Below, in pieces: positions 44,155 through 53,297 of a DNA stretch of 64,000 nt. Numbering within the stretch: position 1 is the stretch's first letter; each line of letters starts with the position of its first letter. The stretch is from assembly GCA_003010405.1 (NCBI GenBank), contig PJLO01000014.1, positions 1 to 64,000 on the forward strand, written 5' to 3'. A program made the translations under genes and the position numbers. Below the pieces are notes generated by a model. That model saw only the letters and a program-made list of their open reading frames with translations, was not told the DNA's origin and ran no database searches. This DNA comes from Acidobacteriota bacterium (GTDB taxonomy: Bacteria > Acidobacteriota > Terriglobia > Terriglobales > Acidobacteriaceae).

Positions 44155-44484
44155 TTACAGTACGACGATTGTGATGCCGCGATTCGCGCGCCCAAAGTCA
44201 CGATCTTGCTTGATCGTTTTATCGCGCTTCACCAACGCCCAACTGGCATCATCGGACAAGCGGAAGTCTTCGCCCTGGATGAAATCGGTGATAAAGCCGT
44301 TCCGCTTGAAACGGTCAAGCGCCTTCCAAACTTCTTCGCGCAACTCTCCGCCAACACCGCTGGAACCGTAGCCATGAATCAGCTTGAGCAGGGGCACACC
44401 CTCGGCGCGCGCCGAGGCTAAAGCGCGATCAAGCCGCAGCAGGCCGACATTCACAGTCGGCAGCCCTTCCTCGAGATTGACCAT
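44155..44484 (-). CDS. Small Smr-domain protein
   Basis: A 109-residue protein with LKLIHGYGSSGVGGELREEVWKAL, the core of the Smr nuclease domain (HGxG motif), near residues 36-58. The N-terminal NLEEGLPTVNVGLLRLDRAL stands where Smr proteins have the DLHG strand, here altered. The C-terminal GEDFRLSD fits an edge strand. As a stand-alone Smr it might act on RNA or branched DNA, but the missing DLHxL Asp raises doubt about catalysis. It converges on the HU gene. Confidence 0.8.
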   Translation of the reverse strand: MVNLEEGLPTVNVGLLRLDRALASARAEGVPLLKLIHGYGSSGVGGELREEVWKALDRFKRNGFITDFIQGEDFRLSDDASWALVKRDKTIKQDRDFGRANRGITIVVL

Positions 44485-44662
44485 CCTACATCGCACGGGT
44501 CCATGCTAACCCTTTTTCGGGGCAACCGGGCGCGCAAGAATCAGGATTGGAAATACCTCAGAGAGCGATTGGACTCGTAGGTTCGCTTCTGCGGCGTCAT
44601 AGCCCGCCTGGAAGGGATAATCGGAACCTCTAAAAATTTGTGAATAAATTCAAGAAACTTAC

Positions 44663-44691
44663 TTGACAGACTCTCGCTCATATTTCATGAT
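44663..44691 (+). promoter_or_regulatory. Candidate promoter for hsp20
   Basis: TTGACA (44663-44668), 17 bases, CATGAT (44686-44691). A perfect -35 with a fair -10 about 90 bases before the gene. No CIRCE repeat is visible between it and the start. Confidence 0.45.
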
Positions 44692-44783
44692 TCTTTTGTG
44701 TTGAGATTGCATCAAATCCTGTGAATGGCCAAATAGAAACATCGGCCGCACAGATCACAAATTCCTGAAGGAGGATTACAACC

Positions 44784-45248
44784 ATGACTCTGTTAACCCG
44801 TTGGGAACCCGTTCGCGAGCTTGCCACTCTCCAGGATCGTATGAACCGTCTGTTTAGCGATGCCTTTAGCCCAGTCATGAACCAGGAGTCACTCTCGTCA
44901 GGCGCGTTTGTCCCGCCCGTGGATGTATATGAGGACGAGCAGGGCATACATGTGAAAGTGGAAGTGCCCGGAATCGACGAGAAGGACATCGATATTCGGT
45001 TAGAGAACAACATGCTGACCATCCGCGGTGAGCGCAAGATGGAGAAGGAAATCAAGGAAGAGAACTACCACCGCGTTGAGCGCAGATATGGAAGCTTTAC
45101 GCGCAACTTCAGCCTGCCAAATACGGTAAACCCTGATGACGTGAAAGCCACTTACAACAAGGGCGTTCTCAGCATCCATCTCGGAAAACGCGCCGAAGCC
45201 CGTCCCAAGCAGATCAAAGTGGACATTAAGCCTGAAATTGCAGCATAG
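44784..45248 (+). CDS. Hsp20/alpha-crystallin family small heat-shock protein
   Basis: A 154-residue chaperone that holds unfolded proteins for refolding by ClpB and DnaK. WEPVRELATLQDRMNRLF at the N-terminus, PPVDVYEDEQGIHVKVEVPGI opening the alpha-crystallin domain, SFTRNFSLPNTV, and the GVLSIHL segment with the L-x-I/V partner motif replaced by a final IKVDIKPEI. GAAGGAGGATTACAACC precedes the ATG. clpB follows 186 bases downstream, a logical stress pairing. Confidence 0.95.
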   Translation: MTLLTRWEPVRELATLQDRMNRLFSDAFSPVMNQESLSSGAFVPPVDVYEDEQGIHVKVEVPGIDEKDIDIRLENNMLTIRGERKMEKEIKEENYHRVERRYGSFTRNFSLPNTVNPDDVKATYNKGVLSIHLGKRAEARPKQIKVDIKPEIAA

Positions 45249-45260
45249 CGAGGCCGAACG

Positions 45261-45314
45261 CTGCGGGGCTACCCTGCCCCGCAGGCGCTACCTGAGGGGT
45301 CGATACCTGAGGGG
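45261..45314 (+). repeat. Hairpin and 11-bp direct repeat between hsp20 and clpB
   Basis: CTGCGGGG-CTACCCTG-CCCCGCAG (45261-45284) is an 8-bp stem. It is followed by TACCTGAGGGG at 45289-45299 and again at 45304-45314. The stem could slow transcription or end hsp20; the repeats have no known role. Confidence 0.6.
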
Positions 45315-45434
45315 AGTTGGTGGATGTCCGATGTCCTCCATCTCCTTTTTTTTGTTTCGGAATAGAATTGATCCGCCGCGATCTGGAGTCTGGACAAGGC
45401 ACAGAATCGAGCGGCAGAGCAAGGAGCACTAATC

Positions 45435-48077
45435 ATGGCAATCCGTTGGGACAAATTAACTGTTAAAGCACAGGAAGCGATGCAGCGCGCAGCTGATCTT
45501 GCCAGCGAAAACGGCAACCCCGAACTCGTTCCGCTACATGTACTGGCGGCGCTGTTGGAAGATCGCGAAGGCATTGTGACCCCGCTGCTGGCGCGCGCTG
45601 GTACACAGGTTCCTGCTTTACAGTCACAGGTTGGCCGCGAGATTGCCGCATTGCCGAAGCTCGCCAAGGCGGCGGCCCAGCCTCATCTGTCGGATGCGAC
45701 CTCGGAGCTGCTGGATCTCGCGTTTAAGGCAGCCGCAGACTTTAAGGATGAATTTGTTTCGACCGAACATCTGCTGCTCGGATTGATTGCCCTTAAACGC
45801 GATCCGGCGCAGCAACTTCTGACCGGACTTGGAGTAACTAAGGACAACCTGCTCAAGGCGCTGGCGGCGGTACGCGGAAATCAGACGGTAACCGACCAGA
45901 ACCCCGAATCGAAGTACCAGGCGCTGGAGCGCTATGCGCGCGATCTGACGGAGCTGGCGCGGCGTGGCAAACTCGATCCGGTGATCGGGCGCGACGAGGA
46001 GATCCGGCGCACGATTCAGGTTCTCTCGCGCCGCACCAAGAACAATCCAGTACTGATCGGCGAGCCGGGCGTGGGAAAGACCGCAATCGTCGAAGGGCTC
46101 GCGCAACGCATCGTCTCTGGAGACGTGCCGGAGCAGCTCAAAAACAAGCGCGTGGTTTCACTCGATCTTGGCGCGATGGTTGCAGGCGCAAAATATCGCG
46201 GTGAATTCGAAGATCGCCTCAAGGCGGTGCTCAAGGAAATCGAGGAGAGCGCAGGCACCATCGTTCTGTTCATTGACGAACTACATACGCTGGTTGGGGC
46301 AGGCGCAGCCGAAGGTGCAATTGACGCGAGCAACATGCTGAAGCCAGCGCTGGCGCGGGGCGAGTTGCGCGCCATTGGCGCCACGACGCTGAATGAATAT
46401 CGCAAGTACATCGAAAAGGACGCAGCCTTCGAGCGCCGCTTCCAAATTGTGTATGTAGGCGAGCCTTCCGTCGAGGACACGATTGCCATCTTGCGCGGGC
46501 TCAAAGAAAGATACGAGGTTCATCACGGCGTCCGAATCAAGGACTCGGCGATTCTGGCAGCAGCACTGCTCTCGCATCGCTACATCAGCGACCGCTTTCT
46601 GCCGGATAAAGCTATCGACCTCATCGACGAGGCGGCGGCTTCTCTCCGAATCCAGATCGACTCGATGCCTACGGAGATCGACCAGCTTCAACGCCGGGCC
46701 ACGAATCTGGAAATCGAGCGCCAGGCCCTGAAGAAAGAAACCGATTCGAATTCAATGGAACGCCTCGCCCTCGTCGAACGCGAACTGGCCGAAGTTGGCG
46801 AACAGGCTAATGCTCTGAAGGCGCGGTGGCGCGCGGAGAAGGAAAGCATTGCAGAGGTCCGCACGCTCAAAGAGTCCATCGAGCAACTCAAACTGCAGCA
46901 GCAGGAAGCGGCTCGCCGTGGCGAATACGAGCGTGCCTCGCGGTTGCAATACGACGAGCTTCCCAAAGCGGAGCGAAAACTCGCGGAGTTGACCGCAAAG
47001 GCCGAGAGCAATGAATCGCGCATATTGAAGGAAGAAGTGGACGAAGAAGACGTCGCCCGCATAGTCAGCCGCTGGACCGGCATTCCTGTATCGAAGATGC
47101 TGGAAGGCGAGGTGAAAAAGCTGGTGCAGATGGAGTCCCGGCTGCGGATGCGCGTCATTGGACAAGACGAGGCGCTGGAAAAGGTCGCAAATGCGATCCG
47201 TCGTTCGCGTGCGGGGTTGAGCGACCCAAGGCGTCCCATCGGCTCGTTCATCTTTCTCGGACCGACCGGCGTTGGCAAAACCGAACTTGCCAGAGCGTTG
47301 GCGGAGTTTCTCTTTGATGACGAGCGCTCCATGGTGCGCATCGACATGAGCGAATACATGGAGAAGCACTCGGTTTCGCGGCTGATCGGCGCGCCTCCCG
47401 GCTATGTGGGATACGAGGAAGGCGGACAGTTGACGGAAGCCGTGCGCCGGAGGCCGTATTCGGTCCTGCTCTTTGACGAGATTGAGAAGGCGCATCCGGA
47501 TGTATTCAATGTCCTGCTGCAGATCATGGATGACGGACGACTGACCGATGGCAAGGGGCGACTGGTGGACTTTAAGAACACGATCCTCATCATGACCTCG
47601 AACATCGGTTCTCTGTCCTTGTCCGGAGACCTGACTTCGCCGGAGCGGTTTGCTCGCGCCAGCGAACAGGTGCTGACTGCGTTGCGGGGACACTTCAAGC
47701 CGGAGTTCCTCAACCGCGTCGACGATATCGTTATCTTCCGTCCGCTGGGTACCGAGCAGCTCACGCAAATCGTGGATCTGCGTTTGCAGGATTTGAAAGC
47801 GCTGCTGACGGACCGCAAAATCACGCTGGAACTCACCGAGGCCGCCAAGCACACCCTGTTCACCAGCGGATACGATCCGGCCTATGGAGCGCGTCCGTTG
47901 AAGCGGGCAATTCAGCGGTTGATCCAGGACCCGCTGGCGATGAAGATTCTCGACGGCGAGGTGCTCCACGGTGACCATGTTGTGGTGGATTCGAAGGCAG
48001 ATAAACTCACTTTCGAAGTACAGCGCAAAGATGCGGACGCCGCGCCTCACCCCCAAGAGACAACGCAGCTCGCATGA
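45435..48077 (+). CDS. clpB: ATP-dependent chaperone ClpB
   Basis: An 880-residue AAA+ disaggregase. The N-domain (residues 1-150) has two Clp repeats; NBD1 has GEPGVGKT near 206 and [13 protein letters not shown]; the long coiled-coil middle domain (about 405-530, [17 protein letters not shown]) marks ClpB rather than ClpA or ClpC; NBD2 has [11 protein letters not shown] near 610 and [12 protein letters not shown]. There is no ClpP-binding IGF loop to see. A terminator follows. It works with DnaK and small heat-shock proteins to recover aggregated protein. Confidence 0.97.
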   Translation: MAIRWDKLTVKAQEAMQRAADLASENGNPELVPLHVLAALLEDREGIVTPLLARAGTQVPALQSQVGREIAALPKLAKAAAQPHLSDATSELLDLAFKAAADFKDEFVSTEHLLLGLIALKRDPAQQLLTGLGVTKDNLLKALAAVRGNQTVTDQNPESKYQALERYARDLTELARRGKLDPVIGRDEEIRRTIQVLSRRTKNNPVLIGEPGVGKTAIVEGLAQRIVSGDVPEQLKNKRVVSLDLGAMVAGAKYRGEFEDRLKAVLKEIEESAGTIVLFIDELHTLVGAGAAEGAIDASNMLKPALARGELRAIGATTLNEYRKYIEKDAAFERRFQIVYVGEPSVEDTIAILRGLKERYEVHHGVRIKDSAILAAALLSHRYISDRFLPDKAIDLIDEAAASLRIQIDSMPTEIDQLQRRATNLEIERQALKKETDSNSMERLALVERELAEVGEQANALKARWRAEKESIAEVRTLKESIEQLKLQQQEAARRGEYERASRLQYDELPKAERKLAELTAKAESNESRILKEEVDEEDVARIVSRWTGIPVSKMLEGEVKKLVQMESRLRMRVIGQDEALEKVANAIRRSRAGLSDPRRPIGSFIFLGPTGVGKTELARALAEFLFDDERSMVRIDMSEYMEKHSVSRLIGAPPGYVGYEEGGQLTEAVRRRPYSVLLFDEIEKAHPDVFNVLLQIMDDGRLTDGKGRLVDFKNTILIMTSNIGSLSLSGDLTSPERFARASEQVLTALRGHFKPEFLNRVDDIVIFRPLGTEQLTQIVDLRLQDLKALLTDRKITLELTEAAKHTLFTSGYDPAYGARPLKRAIQRLIQDPLAMKILDGEVLHGDHVVVDSKADKLTFEVQRKDADAAPHPQETTQLA

Positions 48078-48101
48078 TCTTGAACCGCTGCAAAAAGAGC
48101 A

Positions 48102-48130
48102 AACGCCCTGGGATCCCCCAGGGCGTTCTT
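48102..48130 (+). terminator. Intrinsic terminator of clpB
   Basis: 11-bp perfect stem AACGCCCTGGG/CCCAGGGCGTT (48102-48112 with 48117-48127), loop ATCC, followed by CTTGTCTG. Confidence 0.82.
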
Positions 48131-48247
48131 GTCTGTTGCGCTTCTGTTCCTGACTCCATTGTTGCCACTAATAACGATTCATACAACCTTTGGCGCAACT
48201 TGGATCGTCTGATGGGCGTCTCAACGAGGCGGGGAGATTAGACGCTT

Positions 48248-48538
48248 ATGCCAACGAAAAGCAGCACCGGAACAACATCCGCACGCAAGACCGCGAGTCA
48301 TCCCACAACAGCCAAAGAGACGACTTCCAAAAAGAAAACGAGCGCGCAACGCAAGTACAGTCCCAAGGCTGGCGAATACGTTGAAGAAGAGATGAAGGAG
48401 ATGAAGGAAGGGAAACTCAAGAGCGGGAGAAGTGGCAAAAAGGTTCGAAACCCGAAGCAGGCCGTTGCAATAGGACTATCAAAGGCACGCAAGGCAGGAG
48501 AGAAGGTTCCCGCGAAACCACGTCGCAAAGCAGCCTAA
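48248..48538 (+). CDS. Lys-rich small protein (DUF6496-like)
   Basis: A 96-residue very basic protein. The first 35 residues are a Ser/Thr/Lys tail resembling histone H1-type sequences; then YSPKAGEYVEEEMKEMKEGKLKSGRSG, then NPKQAVAIGLSKARKAGEKVP, which is the pattern of DUF6496. GGGGAG stands 11 bases before the ATG. It may bind nucleic acid; this is inferred from charge only. It is encoded just downstream of the heat-shock genes but after a terminator. Confidence 0.82.
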   Translation: MPTKSSTGTTSARKTASHPTTAKETTSKKKTSAQRKYSPKAGEYVEEEMKEMKEGKLKSGRSGKKVRNPKQAVAIGLSKARKAGEKVPAKPRRKAA

Positions 48539-48576
48539 ATTCTCACTCAACTGGAGAGGGTGATAGGCACGCAATC

Positions 48577-48595
48577 GGCCTCCGTTTCGGAGGCC
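48577..48595. terminator. Hairpin between convergent genes
   Basis: 7-bp stem GGCCTCC/GGAGGCC with GTTTC loop between the Lys-rich gene and the FmdB-type gene. It lacks a T-run, so termination is uncertain. Confidence 0.4.
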
Positions 48596-48603
48596 AGAAT
48601 GCT

Positions 48604-49002
48604 CTAATTGCCGGTGCCCGCGGCTCCTGCTGAACTGCTGCCTGAATTTCCTGTCGCGGAGCCGCTCGGAGTTTTGGCGGCAGTATTCGATGAGCCATCA
48701 GAGCTACTGGTGGAAGCCGATGCCGCGACTGTGCTTTCACCGCTGCTGTCTTTGCTTGCCGATACGGATTCTGACGCGGCTTCCTGCTTTACCACAGAAG
48801 AGGCGCCGGGGCTCGTATTTTTGCGGGCGTAATCGGTTACATACCAACCGGACCCCTTGAAAAGCACGGCTGGAGCGGAAATCATCTGCTCAACTTGATT
48901 CTTGCCGCACTCCGGACAGATCGTCAGCGGAGCGTCAGAAAACTTCACTATGCGCTCAAAATGATGAGCGCAGGCCTTACATTTGTATTCGTATAGAGGC
49001 AT
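48604..49002 (-). CDS. FmdB family zinc-ribbon protein
   Basis: A 132-residue protein. MPLYEYKCKACAHHFERI and CPECGKNQVEQMISAPAVLFKGSGWYVTDY are the FmdB ribbon: C8, C11 and a CPEC pair bind zinc. After residue 70 comes a long Ser/Ala/Gly/Thr low-complexity tail. FmdB was described as a formamidase regulator but most members are of unknown role. ATG 49002 is fixed by the family's fixed N-terminus; 22 residues upstream are unconserved. Confidence 0.92.
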   Translation of the reverse strand: MPLYEYKCKACAHHFERIVKFSDAPLTICPECGKNQVEQMISAPAVLFKGSGWYVTDYARKNTSPGASSVVKQEAASESVSASKDSSGESTVAASASTSSSDGSSNTAAKTPSGSATGNSGSSSAGAAGTGN

Positions 49003-49183
49003 GGTCCCTTCGGATTTGTTCTCGCCGCGAAAGCGTGGCGCGGCGTTCTTTTTCGAACTCTCACTCATTTGATTCTAGGTTCCTGCGAGGGTTGCGGTCA
49101 ATTTTGCACCGCCATCGTCTGTTACACTTCGCGTTTAGGACAATTCTAGCGGCGCTGTTCGGCCATTTTTCTGGAGGCAATGC

Positions 49184-50041
49184 ATGTCTGCAACTCATCC
49201 CTCGCTTTATCTGGTCGGCACCCCTATTGGGAACCTTGAGGATATTTCCCTGCGCGCCCTGCGCATTCTCAAGGAGGTCGATCTGATCGCATGCGAGGAC
49301 ACCCGCCAGACTGCAAAATTGCTCAACCACTACGGCATTGGAACCCGCACCATCAGCTACCACGAGCACAACGAACTGACTCGCTCGGCGGAACTGATCA
49401 TGCACATGGAGCAGGGCCAGTCGGTTGCTCTTGTGACCGACGCTGGAATGCCTGCCGTTTCCGACCCAGGCTTCCGGCTGACCTCGCTGGCGATTCGCCA
49501 CAAGATTCCAGTAGTCCCGATCCCGGGCCCATCGGCATTTCTGAGCGCGCTTGTGGCCAGCGGCCTGCCCACCGATTCCTTTGCCTTCCATGGATTCCTG
49601 CCCGTTAAGGTGGGGCAACGTCGCAAAGTACTGGAACAGATTCAGCACTCGCCTCTCACGCAAATCTTTTACGAAGCCCCGCATCGCCTGCTGGAAACGC
49701 TGGAGGATATCACAGAGGTCCTGGGTGGGTGCCGTCACGTTGTTGTGGCTCGAGAGGTCACAAAAATTTATGAGGAGTTTGTGCGCGCCACCGCCGCCGA
49801 AGCCTTGGCAAATTTTAAACAGCGTGATGAAGTGCGCGGAGAAATCACCTTGCTGATCGGCCGCGCCGAAGAGCAACACGGCGTTCCCGCAGTGACCCAA
49901 AAGAACGCACGCACCCGTGTCCGCGAACTGATGAAGAGTGAAGAAATTGACGAAAAAGAAGCTATGAAGCGTGTGGCCAAAGAAATGGGCATCAGCAAGA
50001 GCGAAGTCTATCGCGAGCTACAAAAGGACGGAAAGAAGTAG
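49184..50041 (+). CDS. rsmI: 16S rRNA (cytidine(1402)-2'-O)-methyltransferase
   Basis: A 285-residue SAM-dependent enzyme of the tetrapyrrole methylase fold. LYLVGTPIGNLEDISLRAL, DLIACEDTRQTAKLL, SYHEHNE, VALVTDAGMPAVSDPG and PIPGPSAFLSALVASGLP are RsmI signatures, with FYEAPHRLLETL and EVTKIYEEF. The C-terminal extension ends in a Lys-rich helix-turn-helix-like tail (AMKRVAKEMGISKSEVYREL). TACACT at 49123-49128 is a possible -10. Confidence 0.95.
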   Translation: MSATHPSLYLVGTPIGNLEDISLRALRILKEVDLIACEDTRQTAKLLNHYGIGTRTISYHEHNELTRSAELIMHMEQGQSVALVTDAGMPAVSDPGFRLTSLAIRHKIPVVPIPGPSAFLSALVASGLPTDSFAFHGFLPVKVGQRRKVLEQIQHSPLTQIFYEAPHRLLETLEDITEVLGGCRHVVVAREVTKIYEEFVRATAAEALANFKQRDEVRGEITLLIGRAEEQHGVPAVTQKNARTRVRELMKSEEIDEKEAMKRVAKEMGISKSEVYRELQKDGKK

Positions 50042-50241
50042 AGGCTGGCGAATGTGAGCATCCGGCATTACCGGCGAAGTCGCTGTGGCCCGCCATTTTC
50101 AAAACCAATGGGAAATAGCACGAGACTGATCCAGTGTCGTGCCGAAAAGCGGACGTCGCCGGTCATACGAAAGCTGATCGAGTAGCTCGTGACCGGAAAA
50201 ACCGTCGTAATGAAATGGAACAATAAGAACAAAGGCAAGAA

Positions 50242-50273
50242 CAGACGTTCCACTTTAGAAAATGGAACGTCTG
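50242..50273 (-). terminator. Intrinsic terminator of the 50-residue basic gene
   Basis: Perfect 11-bp stem CAGACGTTCCA/TGGAACGTCTG with a ten-base loop; on the minus strand TTCTTG follows. It lies 13 bases beyond the stop. Confidence 0.82.
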
Positions 50274-50285
50274 ACCGATGCCGGG

Positions 50286-50438
50286 TTAGCGCTTGCTCTG
50301 ACCGCGAGCCAACTTCTTCACTTTTTGCTTGCGTGAGCCGCGCTCGTAGGTGCGGGCAGCTTTGGGAGCGGCTTTCTTGCGCGCAGCGCGCTTTACGGCC
50401 TTGCGTTCTTCCTTGGGGAGAGCTGATGTGTTAGGCAT
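50286..50438 (-). CDS. Very small basic protein (50 aa)
   Basis: ATG at 50436-50438 preceded by AAAGGAAACAGAAA, reading MPNTSALPKEERKAVKRAAR at its start and ending in KVKKLARGQSKR before TAA. 19 of 50 residues are Lys or Arg, with no Cys. A matched terminator follows. The SD site, start, codon pattern and terminator together make this a convincing gene. It resembles small ribosome- or nucleic-acid-associated proteins; no family is recognised. Confidence 0.75.
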   Translation of the reverse strand: MPNTSALPKEERKAVKRAARKKAAPKAARTYERGSRKQKVKKLARGQSKR

Positions 50439-50569
50439 TTTCTGTTTCCTTTGTAAATAAATTCTGCGCGTTTGCGCGATTTGGCCATCATCAACGACGG
50501 CCTGTGCTCATGTTCAAGTGGCGCGAACAGTCTAAAACTCTGCACCGACGCTCGCCGGTTTCGTGTTTC

Positions 50570-53167
50570 TTATGCCTTGACGAGCTGGGCATATTTCTCG
50601 ACAAGCTTTTTCACGCCGAAACTAAGAAATTGTACCGTAATCTTGGCCTGTTCCCCATCGCCTTCTCTCTGAAAGACCACTCCTTCGCCATATTTTGGGT
50701 GACGGACACGGTCTCCTTTGCGCAATTCACGCCCACCAGAGGGCTTTTCGAGGTTCATCTCCGGGCGGGAAAACTTCTTTCCGCGCGAGGCAAAAAAATC
50801 CGCAATGTTGTCGATCGAGTTATATGTTTGACCGCCGTAGGTCGCCTTCGGAGCGCTTCTCTGGCCCGATGATCGTTCCCAGGACGAGGACTGATCCTCG
50901 TTTTCGTAATCGTAATGGGATGATCCGTACTCCTGAAAGCGCGGCGTGGAGCCCTTGATCTTTCCGGGCGACCCAACGTCCTCCAGCAGTTCGATCGGAA
51001 TCTCTTCGAGAAAGCGCGACGGGGTCGAAGGTTCGGGCGTATCTGTGCCATAACGACGACGATAATGGGCGCGGCTCACGATCAGCATATCCATGGCGCG
51101 CGTCATGCCGACGTAGCAGAGGCGGCGTTCCTCCTCGATTTCCGTCGGCGACATCAGCGTGCGCGAGTGCGGAAACAAGCCCTCCTCCATGCCCACAAGG
51201 AAGACCAGCGGAAACTCAAGCCCCTTGGCGGCGTGCAGAGTCATCAGCGTGATCTGTTGAGACTCATCGAACTGATCGACGTCGCTGACCAGTGCGGCAT
51301 GATCCAGGAAATCGCTTATGCTCTCCCCACGATCACGCGAGTCCATGGCTGCATTCACCAGTTCGCGGAGGTTTTCAATGCGAGCCTGCGCCTCGGGCGA
51401 GTCCTCGGCCTCCAGAATCTGGATATACCGGCTGCGGTCGATGAGGAACTTGAGCACTTCGGCGGTGGAGACCTTTTGCACTGGGGCCGGCTCGGCCGCA
51501 TCTCCCTCGTCAAGCGCGTCGGGAGAAAAGCCGGTTACATCGTCAGATTCGGGATTGAAATCCGTGGCATCGCCGAATTCGCTGACATCAAAGCTTTCAT
51601 CGGCATCGCCGAAATTAAAGCCGTGCTGGGCGTCGAGTTCGGTTTCCGAATCCGGGGCCTCTCCGACGGCAATATTTGCAGCGGGAGGCTCAGAAACGAT
51701 CGTATCCGTACTCTCTGCGGGCTCGCCAAAAACCAGAGCGCGCGCATCGCGAACAAGGTCGCGGAAAACACCGAGCGCGGCACAGGCGCGGGCTGGTAAT
51801 AGCCGCTGCTCAATGACTTGCTGCAACGCTCCCCACAGCGAGAGATTAGTTTCCAGCGCAACCCGCTCCACGGTCTCCATCGTCGTCTTGCCGATGCCGC
51901 GGGTAGGGGTGTTCACCACGCGCATAAGGGCGACGGAGTCATCGGGATTCAGGATGAGTTTCAGGTAGGAGATCATGTCCTTGATCTCCGCCCGGTCATA
52001 GAAGCTGAAACCACCGACCACGTTGTAGCTCAGGTTGTAGCGGCGCAGCGCCTCTTCCAACAGGCGCGACTGCGAGTTGGTGCGATAGAGGATCGCAGCC
52101 TTGCTGTCTGCGCCTTCGCGAACTCTTTCCCGCGCCCAGCGCGAGATAAAGTCGGCGGCAAACAGCGCCTCGTTTTCGCCATCCGGCGCATCGTAGAAGC
52201 CGATCTTGCCGCCACCCTCGCGCGCTGTCCACAGAGTTTTTCCCTTGCGCTGCAGGTTGTTGGCGACCACGGCAGAGGCGGCCTGGAGGATGGGCTGCGT
52301 CGATCGATAGTTCTGTTCGAGGCGGATGATCTTTGCCTCGGGGAAGTTCCTTTCAAAATCCAGAATGTTATTGATGTCCGCGCCGCGCCAGGAATAAATC
52401 GACTGGTCCTCATCACCGACGGCACAGAGGTTGTGGTGAGATCCGGCAAGCGCGCACATAATTTCGTACTGCGGACGGTTGGTGTCCTGGTACTCATCGA
52501 CGAGCATGTACTGGTAACGGCGCTGATATTTTTCGCGGGTTGCGGAGTCGGCCTTAAGCAGGCGCACGCTCTCCAGCAGCAGATCGTCAAAATCGAGTGC
52601 ATTGGCCTTGAACAACTCGTCCTTGTAAATCTTGTAAATGTGCGCAATGCGCTCCATCTTGGGATCGGCCGAGTTCAGGTACATCTCCTGCGGGTCCTGC
52701 ATGTGATTCTTGGCATGCGAGATCAACCCGAGGACGCTGCGAGGGGTGAGCTTCTTGTCGTCGATGCCGAGGCGCTTGACGGCCGTCTTCACTACCTGCT
52801 GCTGATCGCTCTCGTCGTAGATGACGAAATCTTTGGTATAGCCCTTGCCATTGATCTGCAAGGCCTGAATATCCCGCCGCAACATACGAACGCAGAAGGA
52901 GTGAAACGTGCTGATGGCGGGCTTGGCGAAAGAGTGCTGACCGATAATCTGATTGACCCGCTCGGCCATCTCAGCGGCGGCCTTGTTGGTAAAGGTAACG
53001 GCGAGAATGCGGTCGGCAGAGACGTTCTCGCGCTCGATCAGATAGGCGATGCGATAGGTGATGACGCGCGTCTTGCCCGAACCGGCGCCGGCCAGAATGA
53101 GCACAGGGCCACGCACGGTTTCGACCGCTTCGCGCTGTTGCGGATTGAGCTTTGCTAAGAAATCCAT
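50570..53167 (-). CDS. UvrD/PcrA-type superfamily 1 DNA helicase
   Basis: An 865-residue 3'-5' DNA helicase used in repair. LNPQQREAV (Q motif), AGAGSGKTRVITYRIAYL (Walker A), VDEYQDTNRPQYEI (Walker B, II), GDEDQSIYSWRGADI (III), EQNYRST (IV), LMTLHAAKGLEFP-type motif V and LCYVGMTRA (VI) are all present. A notable feature is an acidic low-complexity insert at about residues 480-562 (TDTIVSEPP, then FNFGDADESFD, DVSEFGDATDFNPE) absent from E. coli UvrD. The C-terminal Tudor-like domain closes it (KGDRVRHPKYGEGVV). Start at ATG 53167; divergent from the next gene. Confidence 0.93.
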   Translation of the reverse strand: MDFLAKLNPQQREAVETVRGPVLILAGAGSGKTRVITYRIAYLIERENVSADRILAVTFTNKAAAEMAERVNQIIGQHSFAKPAISTFHSFCVRMLRRDIQALQINGKGYTKDFVIYDESDQQQVVKTAVKRLGIDDKKLTPRSVLGLISHAKNHMQDPQEMYLNSADPKMERIAHIYKIYKDELFKANALDFDDLLLESVRLLKADSATREKYQRRYQYMLVDEYQDTNRPQYEIMCALAGSHHNLCAVGDEDQSIYSWRGADINNILDFERNFPEAKIIRLEQNYRSTQPILQAASAVVANNLQRKGKTLWTAREGGGKIGFYDAPDGENEALFAADFISRWARERVREGADSKAAILYRTNSQSRLLEEALRRYNLSYNVVGGFSFYDRAEIKDMISYLKLILNPDDSVALMRVVNTPTRGIGKTTMETVERVALETNLSLWGALQQVIEQRLLPARACAALGVFRDLVRDARALVFGEPAESTDTIVSEPPAANIAVGEAPDSETELDAQHGFNFGDADESFDVSEFGDATDFNPESDDVTGFSPDALDEGDAAEPAPVQKVSTAEVLKFLIDRSRYIQILEAEDSPEAQARIENLRELVNAAMDSRDRGESISDFLDHAALVSDVDQFDESQQITLMTLHAAKGLEFPLVFLVGMEEGLFPHSRTLMSPTEIEEERRLCYVGMTRAMDMLIVSRAHYRRRYGTDTPEPSTPSRFLEEIPIELLEDVGSPGKIKGSTPRFQEYGSSHYDYENEDQSSSWERSSGQRSAPKATYGGQTYNSIDNIADFFASRGKKFSRPEMNLEKPSGGRELRKGDRVRHPKYGEGVVFQREGDGEQAKITVQFLSFGVKKLVEKYAQLVKA

Positions 53168-53297
53168 GAAAAGGGACCAGAAGTGTCTGATAAAAGAGTA
53201 TCAGGTTTGGGGTTAGTCAGAGACAGCTTCCAGCTTTACTCCCAGTGGAAAGAAAGTCTACCAACGCTTTCAAAACGCGATTAATCTTGTTCGATAA

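Noticed and set aside
46752..48056. A 434-codon minus-strand open frame
   Set aside because: Antisense shadow of clpB.
51818..53158. A 446-codon plus-strand open frame
   Set aside because: Antisense shadow of the helicase gene.
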